Shown piece after piece: positions 1-5,842 of a stretch of DNA of 7,469 nt. Positions within the stretch are counted from its first letter, which is position 1; each line of letters starts with the position of its first letter. The position numbers and the translations under genes are program-made. Origin of the DNA: a bacterium (GTDB lineage: Bacteria; Verrucomicrobiota; Verrucomicrobiae; Limisphaerales; J093); the NCBI GenBank assembly GCA_021839785.1, contig JAKCAB010000026.1:1-7469 (forward strand). Direction: 5' to 3'. Below the pieces are notes generated by a model that did not search any database, was not told where the DNA came from, and saw only the letters and a program-made list of their open reading frames with translations.

Positions 1-165
1 AGAAGGATGAGGCCAGTCTCTCGAACCGGTTTCGAGGAATTTCGCTGGATGCCTTCATTCTCCGATTTGGCGGGGGTGGAGGCTTTTGTGTTTCGGGGGC
101 AATTGATTTTCACGCTCCTGGCCACGGCCTTCCCACCCTGCCCTGGTCTCGCACTGAATGAACCC

Positions 166-184
166 GCCGGGCCACGCGCCCGGC
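166..184 (+). repeat. Short GC-rich hairpin upstream of the PEP-CTERM gene
   Basis: A perfect 7-bp inverted repeat (GCCGGGC at 166-172, GCCCGGC at 178-184) encloses a 5-nt loop, and ends 19 nt before the ATG at 204. It could fold in the 5' leader of the mRNA, but a short GC-rich palindrome is easy to get by chance in DNA of this composition. In the rest of positions 1-203 I see no convincing gene, promoter or RNA. Confidence 0.3.
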
Positions 185-203
185 CAGTCGAGTCCCGAAC
201 ATT

Positions 204-1049
204 ATGCGAAACCTCGTTACCTCCGCGCTGGCCACGGCCAGCCTCTTGTTGACCGCCACCGCTCTTGCCGGCGGCACCGCCGCGATGGTCGTCCAATACG
301 ATCCCGGCACCGGCTACGCCACCGATTGGGCCACCGGCGCCGGCTTTACCAACGCCGCCGCCGCCCTCGGCGAACCCTCCCGCCAGACCGTCGATCCGGA
401 CCCGCAGTTCGGCGGCACCTTCGCGGTGGATCCGTTCTCGCCGCCTTACCTCGCCAGCCAGATCACTTCGATCGGCGCCGGCGGTTCGCTCACGGTTCAA
501 CTCTCGGCGCCGGCCGTCCGCGATCCGGATCACCTGTTCGGCATCGACTTCCTGGTCTTCGGCAGCACCGGATTTCTCATCACCAACGGCGATTACTCCG
601 GCGGCGGCGTCACGGATGGAACTCTGTTTGGCGCCCAAAGCGGCCAGACCAGGATCGAAGTCAGCGCCGACGGAAAAACTTTCTTCGCGCTCGCGCCTTC
701 GCTGGCGCCGGTGTTCGACAACTATCTGCCGACCGACGGCACGGGTGATTTTTACCGCGCCGCCAACCCCGCCTTGGGCGAGGCCGATTTCGCCGGCAAG
801 AATCTGGCGCAAATCCGCGCGCTGTACGCCGGCTCGGCGGGCGGCACCGGTTACTCCCTGGCGTGGGCGCGCGATGCCCAGGGCAATCCGGTGGTTCTGG
901 ACCAGGCCTCGTTCGTGCGCCTGGATGTCTTGTCCGGCCATGCCGAAATCGACGCCATCGTCGCCGTGCCCGAGCCGGCCACCTGGGCGTTGCTGACGCT
1001 CGGCGCGGCTGGAATGGCGCTCGCTTGGCGGCGCCGAAAAACCTCCTGA
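204..1049 (+). CDS. PEP-CTERM sorting domain-containing exported protein
   Basis: A 281-residue protein exported by the Sec route and probably attached to the cell surface. Residues 1-22 form a signal peptide: a short basic start (MRN), a hydrophobic stretch, and a likely cut after ALA. The last 27 residues (255-281) are a textbook PEP-CTERM tail: VPEPATW, a hydrophobic transmembrane stretch, then the basic cluster WRRRK. In this family the tail is recognised by an exosortase, which removes it during sorting to the outer surface or extracellular matrix. The body (about 28-250) has no cysteines and is rich in Gly, Ala, Asp and Thr. It carries beta-sandwich-like phrases such as FGIDFLVFGS and IEVSADGKTFF, seen in secreted adhesion-like proteins, but I cannot name the domain. 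The ATG at 204 is chosen because it starts the signal peptide exactly; no strong Shine-Dalgarno is seen. The next gene starts 2 nt after the stop. Substrate or partner is unknown. Confidence 0.9.
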   Translation: MRNLVTSALATASLLLTATALAGGTAAMVVQYDPGTGYATDWATGAGFTNAAAALGEPSRQTVDPDPQFGGTFAVDPFSPPYLASQITSIGAGGSLTVQLSAPAVRDPDHLFGIDFLVFGSTGFLITNGDYSGGGVTDGTLFGAQSGQTRIEVSADGKTFFALAPSLAPVFDNYLPTDGTGDFYRAANPALGEADFAGKNLAQIRALYAGSAGGTGYSLAWARDAQGNPVVLDQASFVRLDVLSGHAEIDAIVAVPEPATWALLTLGAAGMALAWRRRKTS

Positions 1050-1051
1050 CC

Positions 1052-2068
1052 ATGCAGGCGACCAACCGCCGCCCGGTCGGCTGCGCGCGGCTCGTGAAAT
1101 GCGCCGCCAGCGCAACCCGCGGGCTCGCGATGGTGCTGGGTCTGGCGGCCTCGGCCGACGGATTCGAGGAACCTTTCGCGTCGCCGCCCGATCCGGTCGC
1201 GTGGCGGACCTTTGGCGACGCGTCGTTGTTTGCCTGGGACGCGGACGCGCAGGCGTTGCGGGTGACCTGGGATTCCAGCCGCCCCAACAGCTTCTTCGCC
1301 CATCCGCTCGGGACCATCCTGAATCGTTACGACGATTTCAAACTGGGCTTCGCGCTGCGCCTGGATCAAGTGGCGGTCGCGGTGAACCCCGACAAAACGT
1401 ACACGTTCGAGCTGGCGATCGGGCTGCTCAACTGGAGCAACGCGACCAACGCGGCCTTCCGCCGCGGCACCGGCTCGAGTTCGCCAAACCTGGTCGAGTT
1501 GGACTACTTCCCCGACTCGGGTTACGGCGCCACGCTTTGGCCGACCGTCATCGCCGGCGATGGCCGGTTCAATTACAACGGCAGCGAAGACTTTACCCTG
1601 TTGGAACTGGAGCCTGGCCACGTCTATCGGGTGGAAATGAACTACACGGCGGCGGACCAAACCCTGCGCACCAGCCTCTGGCGGGACGGCGCGGCCACGG
1701 GACCAGTCCACGACGTGCCGCTGGCGTCGCGGTTCACCGACTTCCGCGTGGATACCTTCGCGGTAGCGAGCTACAGCGACGACGGCACGCAAGGCAGCCT
1801 GCTCGCCAGCGGAATCGTCGATGACATCGTGGTGGAAGTCCCGCCGCCGCCGGTCGGGCCGCTGGCGGGCGCGTTTGTCGGCGCGGGCTGGCAGGTCGAG
1901 TTCGCCGCGCGGACCAACTGGGTTTACTCGCTGGAGCGAACGACCGATCTGGCCCACTGGACGGCCGTCCGCACCAACACGGTGGTCGCCGCCAACGGCC
2001 CGCTCGTGCTGGCGGATCCGTCGCCGCCCACCGCCGCCCTGTACCGCGTCCGCGCGGATAAACCGTGA
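1052..2068 (+). CDS. Exported beta-sandwich-like protein, function unknown
   Basis: A 338-residue protein, probably secreted. The reading frame is open further upstream, but the ATG at 1052 lies 2 nt after the stop of the previous gene and gives a basic start followed by a hydrophobic stretch (GLAMVLGLAASADG, about 24-37) that looks like a signal peptide. An ATG at residue 27 is an alternative start. Residues about 38-262 begin FEEPF and contain alternating beta-type segments (FKLGFALRLDQV, TYTFELAIGLLNW, VYRVEMNY). This pattern fits a concanavalin/LamG-like jelly roll and could bind sugars, but I see no signature that proves it. A proline hinge (PPPPVGP, about 264-270) leads to a C-terminal module of about 68 residues with NWVYSLERTTDLAHW and ALYRVRA, a type common at the ends of secreted verrucomicrobial proteins. 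There is no PEP-CTERM tail. Tight spacing to both neighbours suggests co-transcription. Confidence 0.8.
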   Translation: MQATNRRPVGCARLVKCAASATRGLAMVLGLAASADGFEEPFASPPDPVAWRTFGDASLFAWDADAQALRVTWDSSRPNSFFAHPLGTILNRYDDFKLGFALRLDQVAVAVNPDKTYTFELAIGLLNWSNATNAAFRRGTGSSSPNLVELDYFPDSGYGATLWPTVIAGDGRFNYNGSEDFTLLELEPGHVYRVEMNYTAADQTLRTSLWRDGAATGPVHDVPLASRFTDFRVDTFAVASYSDDGTQGSLLASGIVDDIVVEVPPPPVGPLAGAFVGAGWQVEFAARTNWVYSLERTTDLAHWTAVRTNTVVAANGPLVLADPSPPTAALYRVRADKP

Positions 2069-2077
2069 GCGAACGCT

Positions 2078-3016
2078 GTGTTGCTTTCCCCCAAAGATTT
2101 CCGATCCGCCCAGACTCGCTGCCCGGTCGGCGCGCCGGCTTCCAGCCGGCATTCGGTATCCGGGTGCCGGGGACGCCAATCGGACGACGTAAGCCGGCTG
2201 AAGGCTGGCGCTCTCAGCGGTCAGGACGCAGAAAGCCGGCTGGAAGCCGGCGCGCCGATTCGGCCACAGCTTCGCAACCGCGCGATTCCAAGCCGCCCCG
2301 CCGATGCCTTCACTTTACTGGAACTCCTGACAGTGATCGCGGTCATCGCCGTGCTGGCCGCGCTGTTGCTGCCGGCGCTGGCGCGGAGCAAGTCCATCGC
2401 GCGCCGCCTGCAATGTGTCGGCCATTTGCGCCAGCTCGGCCTGGCGGCGCAGATGTACTGGGACGACAACGCGAACGCGGCGTTCCGTTACCGCGGCGCC
2501 GCGACCAATGGCGGCGACGTGTACTGGTTCGGGTGGCTCGCGCGCGGCGCGGAAGGCACGCGTGCTTTCGACCCCACGCAGGGCGCGCTCTACCCGTACC
2601 TGAGCGGACGCGGGGTGGAGGTCTGCCCGGCACTGAACTACGCCCTGCGGAGCTTCAAACTCAAAGCCACCGGGGCCGCCTACGGTTACGGCTACAACCT
2701 CCTTCTGTCGGCGCCGGCGAATCAACCGTCGGTGAGCCTGTTGCGCCTCGCCCGCCCCGCCGAGACGGCCTTTCTCGCGGATGCGGCGCAAGTAAACACG
2801 TTCCAGGCGCCCGCTTCGCCAGACCATCCGATGCTCGAGGAGTTCTATTACGTCTGCACCAACGAACCGACCGCGCACTTCCGGCACGACGGCTTGGCCA
2901 ACGTCACGTTTTGCGACGGCCACGTCGGCGCGGCAAAGCCGAACCGGGGCTCGCTGGATGAACGATTGCCCGGCGCGAAGGTCGGTCGGCTGCCGACGAC
3001 CATGCTGGCGCCATAG
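2078..3016 (+). CDS. Prepilin-type (type II secretion-like) protein with H-X9-DG motif
   Basis: A pseudopilin-like protein of 312 residues if the GTG at 2078 is used. The class III signal is clear: A77 followed by [20 protein letters not shown]. Cleavage by a prepilin peptidase between A77 and F78 would leave mature Phe1 and the conserved Glu5 (E82); Ala instead of the usual Gly before the cut is common in this phylum. Then come a long helix ([27 protein letters not shown]), a globular part with YGYGYN, and a C-terminal [12 protein letters not shown], which is an exact H-X9-DG motif typical of Verrucomicrobiota and Planctomycetota members. These proteins sit in the inner membrane or a pseudopilus; their exact roles are mostly unknown. 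The odd part is the 77-residue leader, far longer than normal, encoded by an inverted repeat. GTG 2078 and TTG 2081 are the only standard starts in frame between the upstream stop and FTLLELL. The core is certain; the start is not. Confidence 0.85.
   Translation: MLLSPKDFRSAQTRCPVGAPASSRHSVSGCRGRQSDDVSRLKAGALSGQDAESRLEAGAPIRPQLRNRAIPSRPADAFTLLELLTVIAVIAVLAALLLPALARSKSIARRLQCVGHLRQLGLAAQMYWDDNANAAFRYRGAATNGGDVYWFGWLARGAEGTRAFDPTQGALYPYLSGRGVEVCPALNYALRSFKLKATGAAYGYGYNLLLSAPANQPSVSLLRLARPAETAFLADAAQVNTFQAPASPDHPMLEEFYYVCTNEPTAHFRHDGLANVTFCDGHVGAAKPNRGSLDERLPGAKVGRLPTTMLAP
2127..2258 (+). repeat. REP-like inverted repeat, two perfect 24-bp arms plus a degenerate middle copy
   Basis: The arm at 2127-2150 is the exact reverse complement of the arm at 2235-2258, with 84 nt between them. 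Each arm also folds on itself through GCCGGCT and AGCCGGC around a 3-nt loop. A third, imperfect copy of the motif lies between them at 2193-2210 (GCCGGCTGAAGGCTGGCG). This resembles the GC-rich REP-like palindromes scattered through verrucomicrobial intergenic DNA. Here it falls inside the reading frame that leads into the pseudopilin and supplies much of its leader. Confidence 0.8.
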
Positions 3017-3032
3017 AAGTTGATTCCCGAGA

Positions 3033-3063
3033 ATCCGATTTGCGCCGATCCGGATTTGCGGCG
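3033..3063 (+). repeat. Imperfect tandem repeat of a 15-16-bp unit
   Basis: ATCCGATTTGCGCCG at 3033-3047 is followed directly by ATCCGGATTTGCGGCG at 3048-3063. The two units differ by one inserted G and one C-to-G change. It begins 17 nt after the pseudopilin stop. Its function is unknown; it may be a small slippage duplication. Confidence 0.6.
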
Positions 3064-3106
3064 CGGACCTTCTTGACTCGAAAACCGAAGTTGAGTTGAG
3101 GAGCGT

Positions 3107-3216
3107 ACGCGCCTCGCGTGCGGTTTTCGGCGCCCTCGCCGAAAACGGCTCGGACCGGAAACCATGCGGCCACCGCCTGGACCAAGCGTACCCAAGGCGC
3201 TGGGCGCGAGGCGCGT
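3107..3216 (+). repeat. Intergenic inverted-repeat element with 11-bp arms
   Basis: ACGCGCCTCGC at 3107-3117 is the exact reverse complement of GCGAGGCGCGT at 3206-3216. The arms frame about 88 nt that contain a separate hairpin at 3123-3146. The layout resembles a small non-coding repeat unit, possibly a MITE-like or REP-like element. I see no target-site duplication and no transposase. Confidence 0.5.
3123..3146 (+). repeat. Strong 10-bp stem-loop downstream of the pseudopilin gene
   Basis: GTTTTCGGCG (3123-3132) pairs perfectly with CGCCGAAAAC (3137-3146) around the 4-nt loop CCCT. It lies 106 nt after the stop at 3016 and could stabilise or end the upstream transcript. No T-run follows it, so it is not a classical intrinsic terminator, and it is better read as part of the surrounding repeat element. 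Confidence 0.55.
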
Positions 3217-3308
3217 CCAGCTACACCCGAAGGCGGGTGAGCTCCCCAACTTCGGAATTCGGGCTTAACTCTCGAACTGTCTTCTTCCGCCAATCCGTCG
3301 GCGGCGCC

Positions 3309-3383
3309 ATCACCGACCACAGCCGCGTGGCGGTGGAGTTCAAGCAGGGCGAATTGGTTTTCGAAACGCCGACGACGAAGAGG
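3309..3383 (+). repeat. Direct repeat copy 1 (25-codon coding-like segment)
   Basis: This segment translates as ITDHSRVAVEFKQGELVFET followed by PTTKR. It matches the segment at 4185-4259 at 16 of 25 residues, and four of the remaining codon differences are silent, so both copies seem to have been coding once. There is no stop directly after this copy and no credible start before it, so it looks like a fragment of a gene end. I do not recognise the parent family. Confidence 0.55.
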
Positions 3384-3475
3384 CAGAACCGCGCTCCCGG
3401 CTGTCTTCCCGATCTGGGGCGAAGCGTGAAGCGCGCAGATTGACCAACGCGTCTTCCATCACGTAGATTGCAGCC

Positions 3476-3742
3476 ATGATAACCGAGGTCTTGGAGAGCA
3501 ATGTGGTGGCGATTCCAGACCGTCTCGCCTCGCAGCACGGCATCAAACCGGGCAGCCGGCTGGACTGGAAGGAAAGCGATCGGCCAGATGTCCTCACGGT
3601 CAAGGTTCTTCCCGACTACGCCGCGATCGCTACGAGCCTGATGGGGGCCGGCCGCGCGCACCTGAAGCCGGGTGCTGACCCCATCAACGATCTCGTACGC
3701 GAGCGCGTGCAAGAGGACTCCGAACGCCAGCAGCGCTTGTGA
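3476..3742 (+). CDS. AbrB/MazE-like antitoxin of a type II toxin-antitoxin pair
   Basis: An 88-residue protein starting at the ATG at 3476; no clear Shine-Dalgarno is seen. Residues 1-50 fit a swapped-hairpin AbrB-type DNA-binding domain: a short beta start (MITEVLESNVVAIP), then RLASQHGIKPGSRLDWKE, matching the usual 'P..L....GI.PG..L.W' pattern. The C-terminal part (about 60-88, ending INDLVRERVQEDSERQQRL) is charged and helical, as expected of a segment that wraps around and blocks a toxin. Its stop overlaps the GTG of the following PIN gene in a GTGA arrangement, which is usual for co-translated antitoxin and toxin. Antitoxins of this type also repress their own promoter. Because the toxin is broken, this copy may now be an orphan regulator or may cross-neutralise a related toxin elsewhere. 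The family is clear from pattern; the specific subfamily is not. Confidence 0.82.
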   Translation: MITEVLESNVVAIPDRLASQHGIKPGSRLDWKESDRPDVLTVKVLPDYAAIATSLMGAGRAHLKPGADPINDLVRERVQEDSERQQRL

Positions 3743-4153
3743 TCACGCACGTTCTCGACACCTCGGCCATCCTGGCGCATTACCTGTGTGAACCGGGCGC
3801 CGAGGAAGTGAACGCCATCCTCACCTGAGGGCCGGAGGAAACGGGCATTTCGCTGATCGCGGTTGGTCGAGTTGCGCAGCCGTCTGGCTGAGGTGACGGC
3901 GGATGCGCAGGAAGCCGGGCGCGCCTTCAAGCTCTACACCGAAACGCTCACGACCGCTCTGCCCTTTTCGCGGGAGACTGCGGGTGCCGCCATGGATTTG
4001 CGCTCCACCACCCGCCCCCGGCTGCCTCTGGTGGACGCGCTCATTGCCGCGAGTGCCAAAGAACACGGCGCGATTCTGGTCCACCGCGATCCCCACAGGG
4101 CGACCATTCCCACGTCTCTGGCCAGCCAATTCATGCTGCCACCGAAGCAGTGA
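3739..4153 (+). pseudogene. PIN-domain (VapC-like) toxin, broken by a stop and a frameshift
   Basis: The GTG at 3739 starts MITHVLDTSAILAHYL, a typical PIN-domain opening with the first catalytic Asp (D7). The frame hits TGA at 3826-3828 after 29 codons. Beyond it the same frame reads GPEETGISLIAV, then slips: removing one G from the GG at 3865-3866 restores VVELRSRLAEVTADAQ and an open frame to the stop at 4151-4153. The repaired protein would be 137 residues, a normal VapC length, and would keep all four acidic positions expected in PIN ribonucleases (D7, E44, D99 in LPLVDALIAA, D117 in VHRDP). Two independent lesions make a dead gene more likely than a sequencing error. The toxin would have cut RNA such as tRNA; the target cannot be read from this sequence. 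Confidence 0.85.
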
Positions 4154-4184
4154 ACGGGAAGCAGTGCGGGCCAACGAAAGAGAA

Positions 4185-4259
4185 ATCACCGATCACACCC
4201 GCGTGATGGTGGAGTTCAAGAAAGTTGAACCGGTCTTCGAGACAAAGGCGGCGAAGAAG
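4185..4259 (+). repeat. Direct repeat copy 2 (25-codon coding-like segment)
   Basis: This segment translates as ITDHTRVMVEFKKVEPVFET followed by KAAKK and a TAG at 4260-4262. It is the diverged partner of the copy at 3309-3383. A short frame could begin at the GTG at 4164 (32 codons), but more likely this is the surviving 3' end of a lost gene. The toxin-antitoxin module lies exactly between the two copies. The remaining stretch to 4374 is somewhat AT-richer, with no clear promoter hexamers. Confidence 0.55.
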
Positions 4260-4374
4260 TAGGACGGCGCGTCCCGTCTGTCTCAAACTCACAGTAACAA
4301 GTTCTTCGTTTACTGCGCGCTTCCCATGAGAACGCCGGCCATGTTACGCTGCGTCCCGTGGAAGCAATTTGATT

Positions 4375-5841
4375 ATGCCCGGTCGCCGCTCCTTCAAAAC
4401 TGACGAAAGCTTTCTCGAAAAGCTCGCTATTGGTGCCATCGGTGCGCGGGCCGTATTTGACGACCTTGAACGGCAAGGGCACAAGCCCATCGAGCTGGAA
4501 CGCGGCTCGATGGACTACAAGATTTGGAAGAGCGTCAAAATCAAACGGGTTCGCGTCCCAGACCTTCTTTGTCTTAACTGCGGCACTCGTGTCGAAGCTC
4601 GTGCGAAAACGAAGATCGAAATCAGCATGTCCCACTCGCTATCCGACCCGGAGCGCGGCTGGGACAAGGGACTAAATGACCGCGATGTCGTCGCGCTGTC
4701 CATTTGCACCAAAATCGGCGCACGCCCGACCGACTGGAAGGCGGACCCTCTGATTCAATTCGTGTCCGCCGCATCGCTGCGAAAGGCTTTCGCCGAAAAC
4801 CAGGTGGTCACAGAGAAGCCCAAAGGCGCTGGCGAAGGTTTCGAGTTGCGCGTCACCTGGCCCAGTGTTGTGGCCAGCAGCGACGGCCTGGTCAGCGCCC
4901 TGACACCGGAACGGCTACAATTCAGACGCGAAGCCGACCAGCGGACGATTTCGCTCGGGCTGAACAAGAAAAGCGTCTCCCTTCAGCCCCTGGTCAAGGT
5001 CGGCGACACAATCCGCGCCGGACAAATCATCGCGTCAGTCGTGCCCGTCACTTCGGTGTTGCCGTGTTCCGGTGCCACGGAGCATTCCAGCTTCCTCGAG
5101 ATGCTTGCCTCCCCTGCCGTGGCCGACCGCTACACCGCAGCCAAGGCTCTATCCCATGTTCACAACTCCGCCGCCTTCGCCACCCTCACGCAGCGGATGG
5201 CCGACGACCGCGAGCACATCTACGTCCGCCTTGAGGCTGCCGCCGGGCTCGCACGCGCCGGTGACGCTGCCGGCATGGCCTTCATCCAGCACACCCTGCA
5301 AGGTCAGTACCTGGAGCATCGCTTGGAAGCTGTCATCATCCTTGGCGAGATCCCGACCGATGACTCGCGCAAAGCGCTCACGACGGTCCTGCTTGACCAA
5401 GCTCAGCATCCGGAAATTCGCGCTGGAGCCGCGTGGGCGCTGGGCGAGTTGCAGCAGCCCTCCAGCATTGACGCACTGATTCAAGTTTTCCTCGAACTGG
5501 CAGAGCCAATCCGCATTGAGGCCGCCAGAGCCTTGCGGAAAATTGCCCCCACGACCGGCGCCAGCGTTGCCGCCAAGCTCCCCGCTGCACAGGACGACCA
5601 ACGCGCTGGCATTGCGTGGGCCGTCAGCCGTTCCGGCCGCGTCAAGGTTGACGAACTTCTCCCGCTGCTCGTGGACGACGACGCCCGCCGCTGGGTTGCC
5701 TACATCCTCGGCACGCAAGACCAGAAAACCTGCATCGGGCAGATCGAGCAATTACGTCGCCGCGACCCGGAGGTCTATTTCGCCGTCACCGTCTTGTGGA
5801 AGATTTTGGCGAGCTGGGTGTACGACCTGGAGGAATACTGA
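4375..5841 (+). CDS. HEAT-repeat protein with PD-(D/E)XK-like N-terminus, probable restriction component
   Basis: A 488-residue protein; ATG 4375 is preferred to TTG 4369 because GGAAG at 4360-4364 is better spaced for it. Residues 1-115 look like a nuclease-type domain: RVPDLLCLNCG (P62, D63, with C66 and C69), then VEARAKTKIEI (E74, K78, K80), then SMSHS and WDKGLNDRDVVAL. A PD followed 11 residues later by an acidic residue and nearby lysines recalls the PD-(D/E)XK fold, but the spacing E-A-R-A-K is not canonical. Residues about 200-222 (LQPLVKVGDTIRAGQIIASV) resemble a barrel-sandwich (biotinyl-like) hairpin. Residues about 237-488 hold at least six HEAT-type helical repeats, for example VRLEAAAGLARAGD, HRLEAVIILGEI, IRAGAAWALGEL and IRIEAARALRKI. 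No membrane segment is seen. It ends 1 nt before a DNA methyltransferase, so a role in DNA restriction is inferred. HEAT repeats usually bind proteins or nucleic acid. Confidence 0.8.
   Translation: MPGRRSFKTDESFLEKLAIGAIGARAVFDDLERQGHKPIELERGSMDYKIWKSVKIKRVRVPDLLCLNCGTRVEARAKTKIEISMSHSLSDPERGWDKGLNDRDVVALSICTKIGARPTDWKADPLIQFVSAASLRKAFAENQVVTEKPKGAGEGFELRVTWPSVVASSDGLVSALTPERLQFRREADQRTISLGLNKKSVSLQPLVKVGDTIRAGQIIASVVPVTSVLPCSGATEHSSFLEMLASPAVADRYTAAKALSHVHNSAAFATLTQRMADDREHIYVRLEAAAGLARAGDAAGMAFIQHTLQGQYLEHRLEAVIILGEIPTDDSRKALTTVLLDQAQHPEIRAGAAWALGELQQPSSIDALIQVFLELAEPIRIEAARALRKIAPTTGASVAAKLPAAQDDQRAGIAWAVSRSGRVKVDELLPLLVDDDARRWVAYILGTQDQKTCIGQIEQLRRRDPEVYFAVTVLWKILASWVYDLEEY
5829..5834 (+). 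promoter_or_regulatory. Strong Shine-Dalgarno of the methyltransferase gene
   Basis: GGAGGA lies within the last codons of the HEAT-repeat gene, 8 nt before the ATG at 5843. It is the best ribosome site in the window. It fixes the methyltransferase start, whose frame is open much further upstream, and it suggests strong translation of the protective enzyme from a shared mRNA. Confidence 0.8.
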
Positions 5842-5842
5842 C

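Larger units (their letters stand above)
3017..3475. other. Repeat-rich intergenic stretch without a convincing gene
   Basis: Between the pseudopilin stop and the antitoxin start I find no reading frame with protein-like composition. The open frames here are Arg/Pro-rich or interrupted. The stretch holds a short tandem repeat, nested inverted repeats with a strong hairpin, and a coding-like 25-codon segment at 3309-3383, all listed separately. It looks like accumulated mobile or repetitive debris. Confidence 0.6.

Noticed and set aside
7..252. An 81-codon open frame at the left edge
   Set aside because: It overlaps the signal peptide region of the PEP-CTERM gene in another frame, has protein-atypical composition and no proper ribosome site; the AGAAGG is directly against the ATG.
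851..2179. A 442-codon open frame on the minus strand opposite the exported-protein gene
   Set aside because: It is Arg/Gly-rich with no recognisable motif and lies opposite a gene with a clear signal region and a typical C-terminal module. Long antisense frames are expected in GC-rich coding DNA.
3123..3146. Hairpin as an intrinsic transcription terminator
   Set aside because: The stem is strong, but no T-run follows on either strand, and it is nested in a larger repeat.
2904..3320. A 138-codon minus-strand frame in the intergenic repeat region
   Set aside because: It runs through the inverted repeats and hairpin and into the pseudopilin gene, and its composition is that of translated repeat DNA.
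3739..4153. Programmed readthrough or frameshifting to make a full PIN toxin
   Set aside because: It would need both a stop readthrough and a separate one-base shift, with no slippery site or supporting structure seen; ordinary gene decay is simpler.
4262..4278. Small palindromes around GGACGGCGCGTCC near the second repeat copy
   Set aside because: The stems are only 5 bp and overlapping, which is expected by chance at this GC content.
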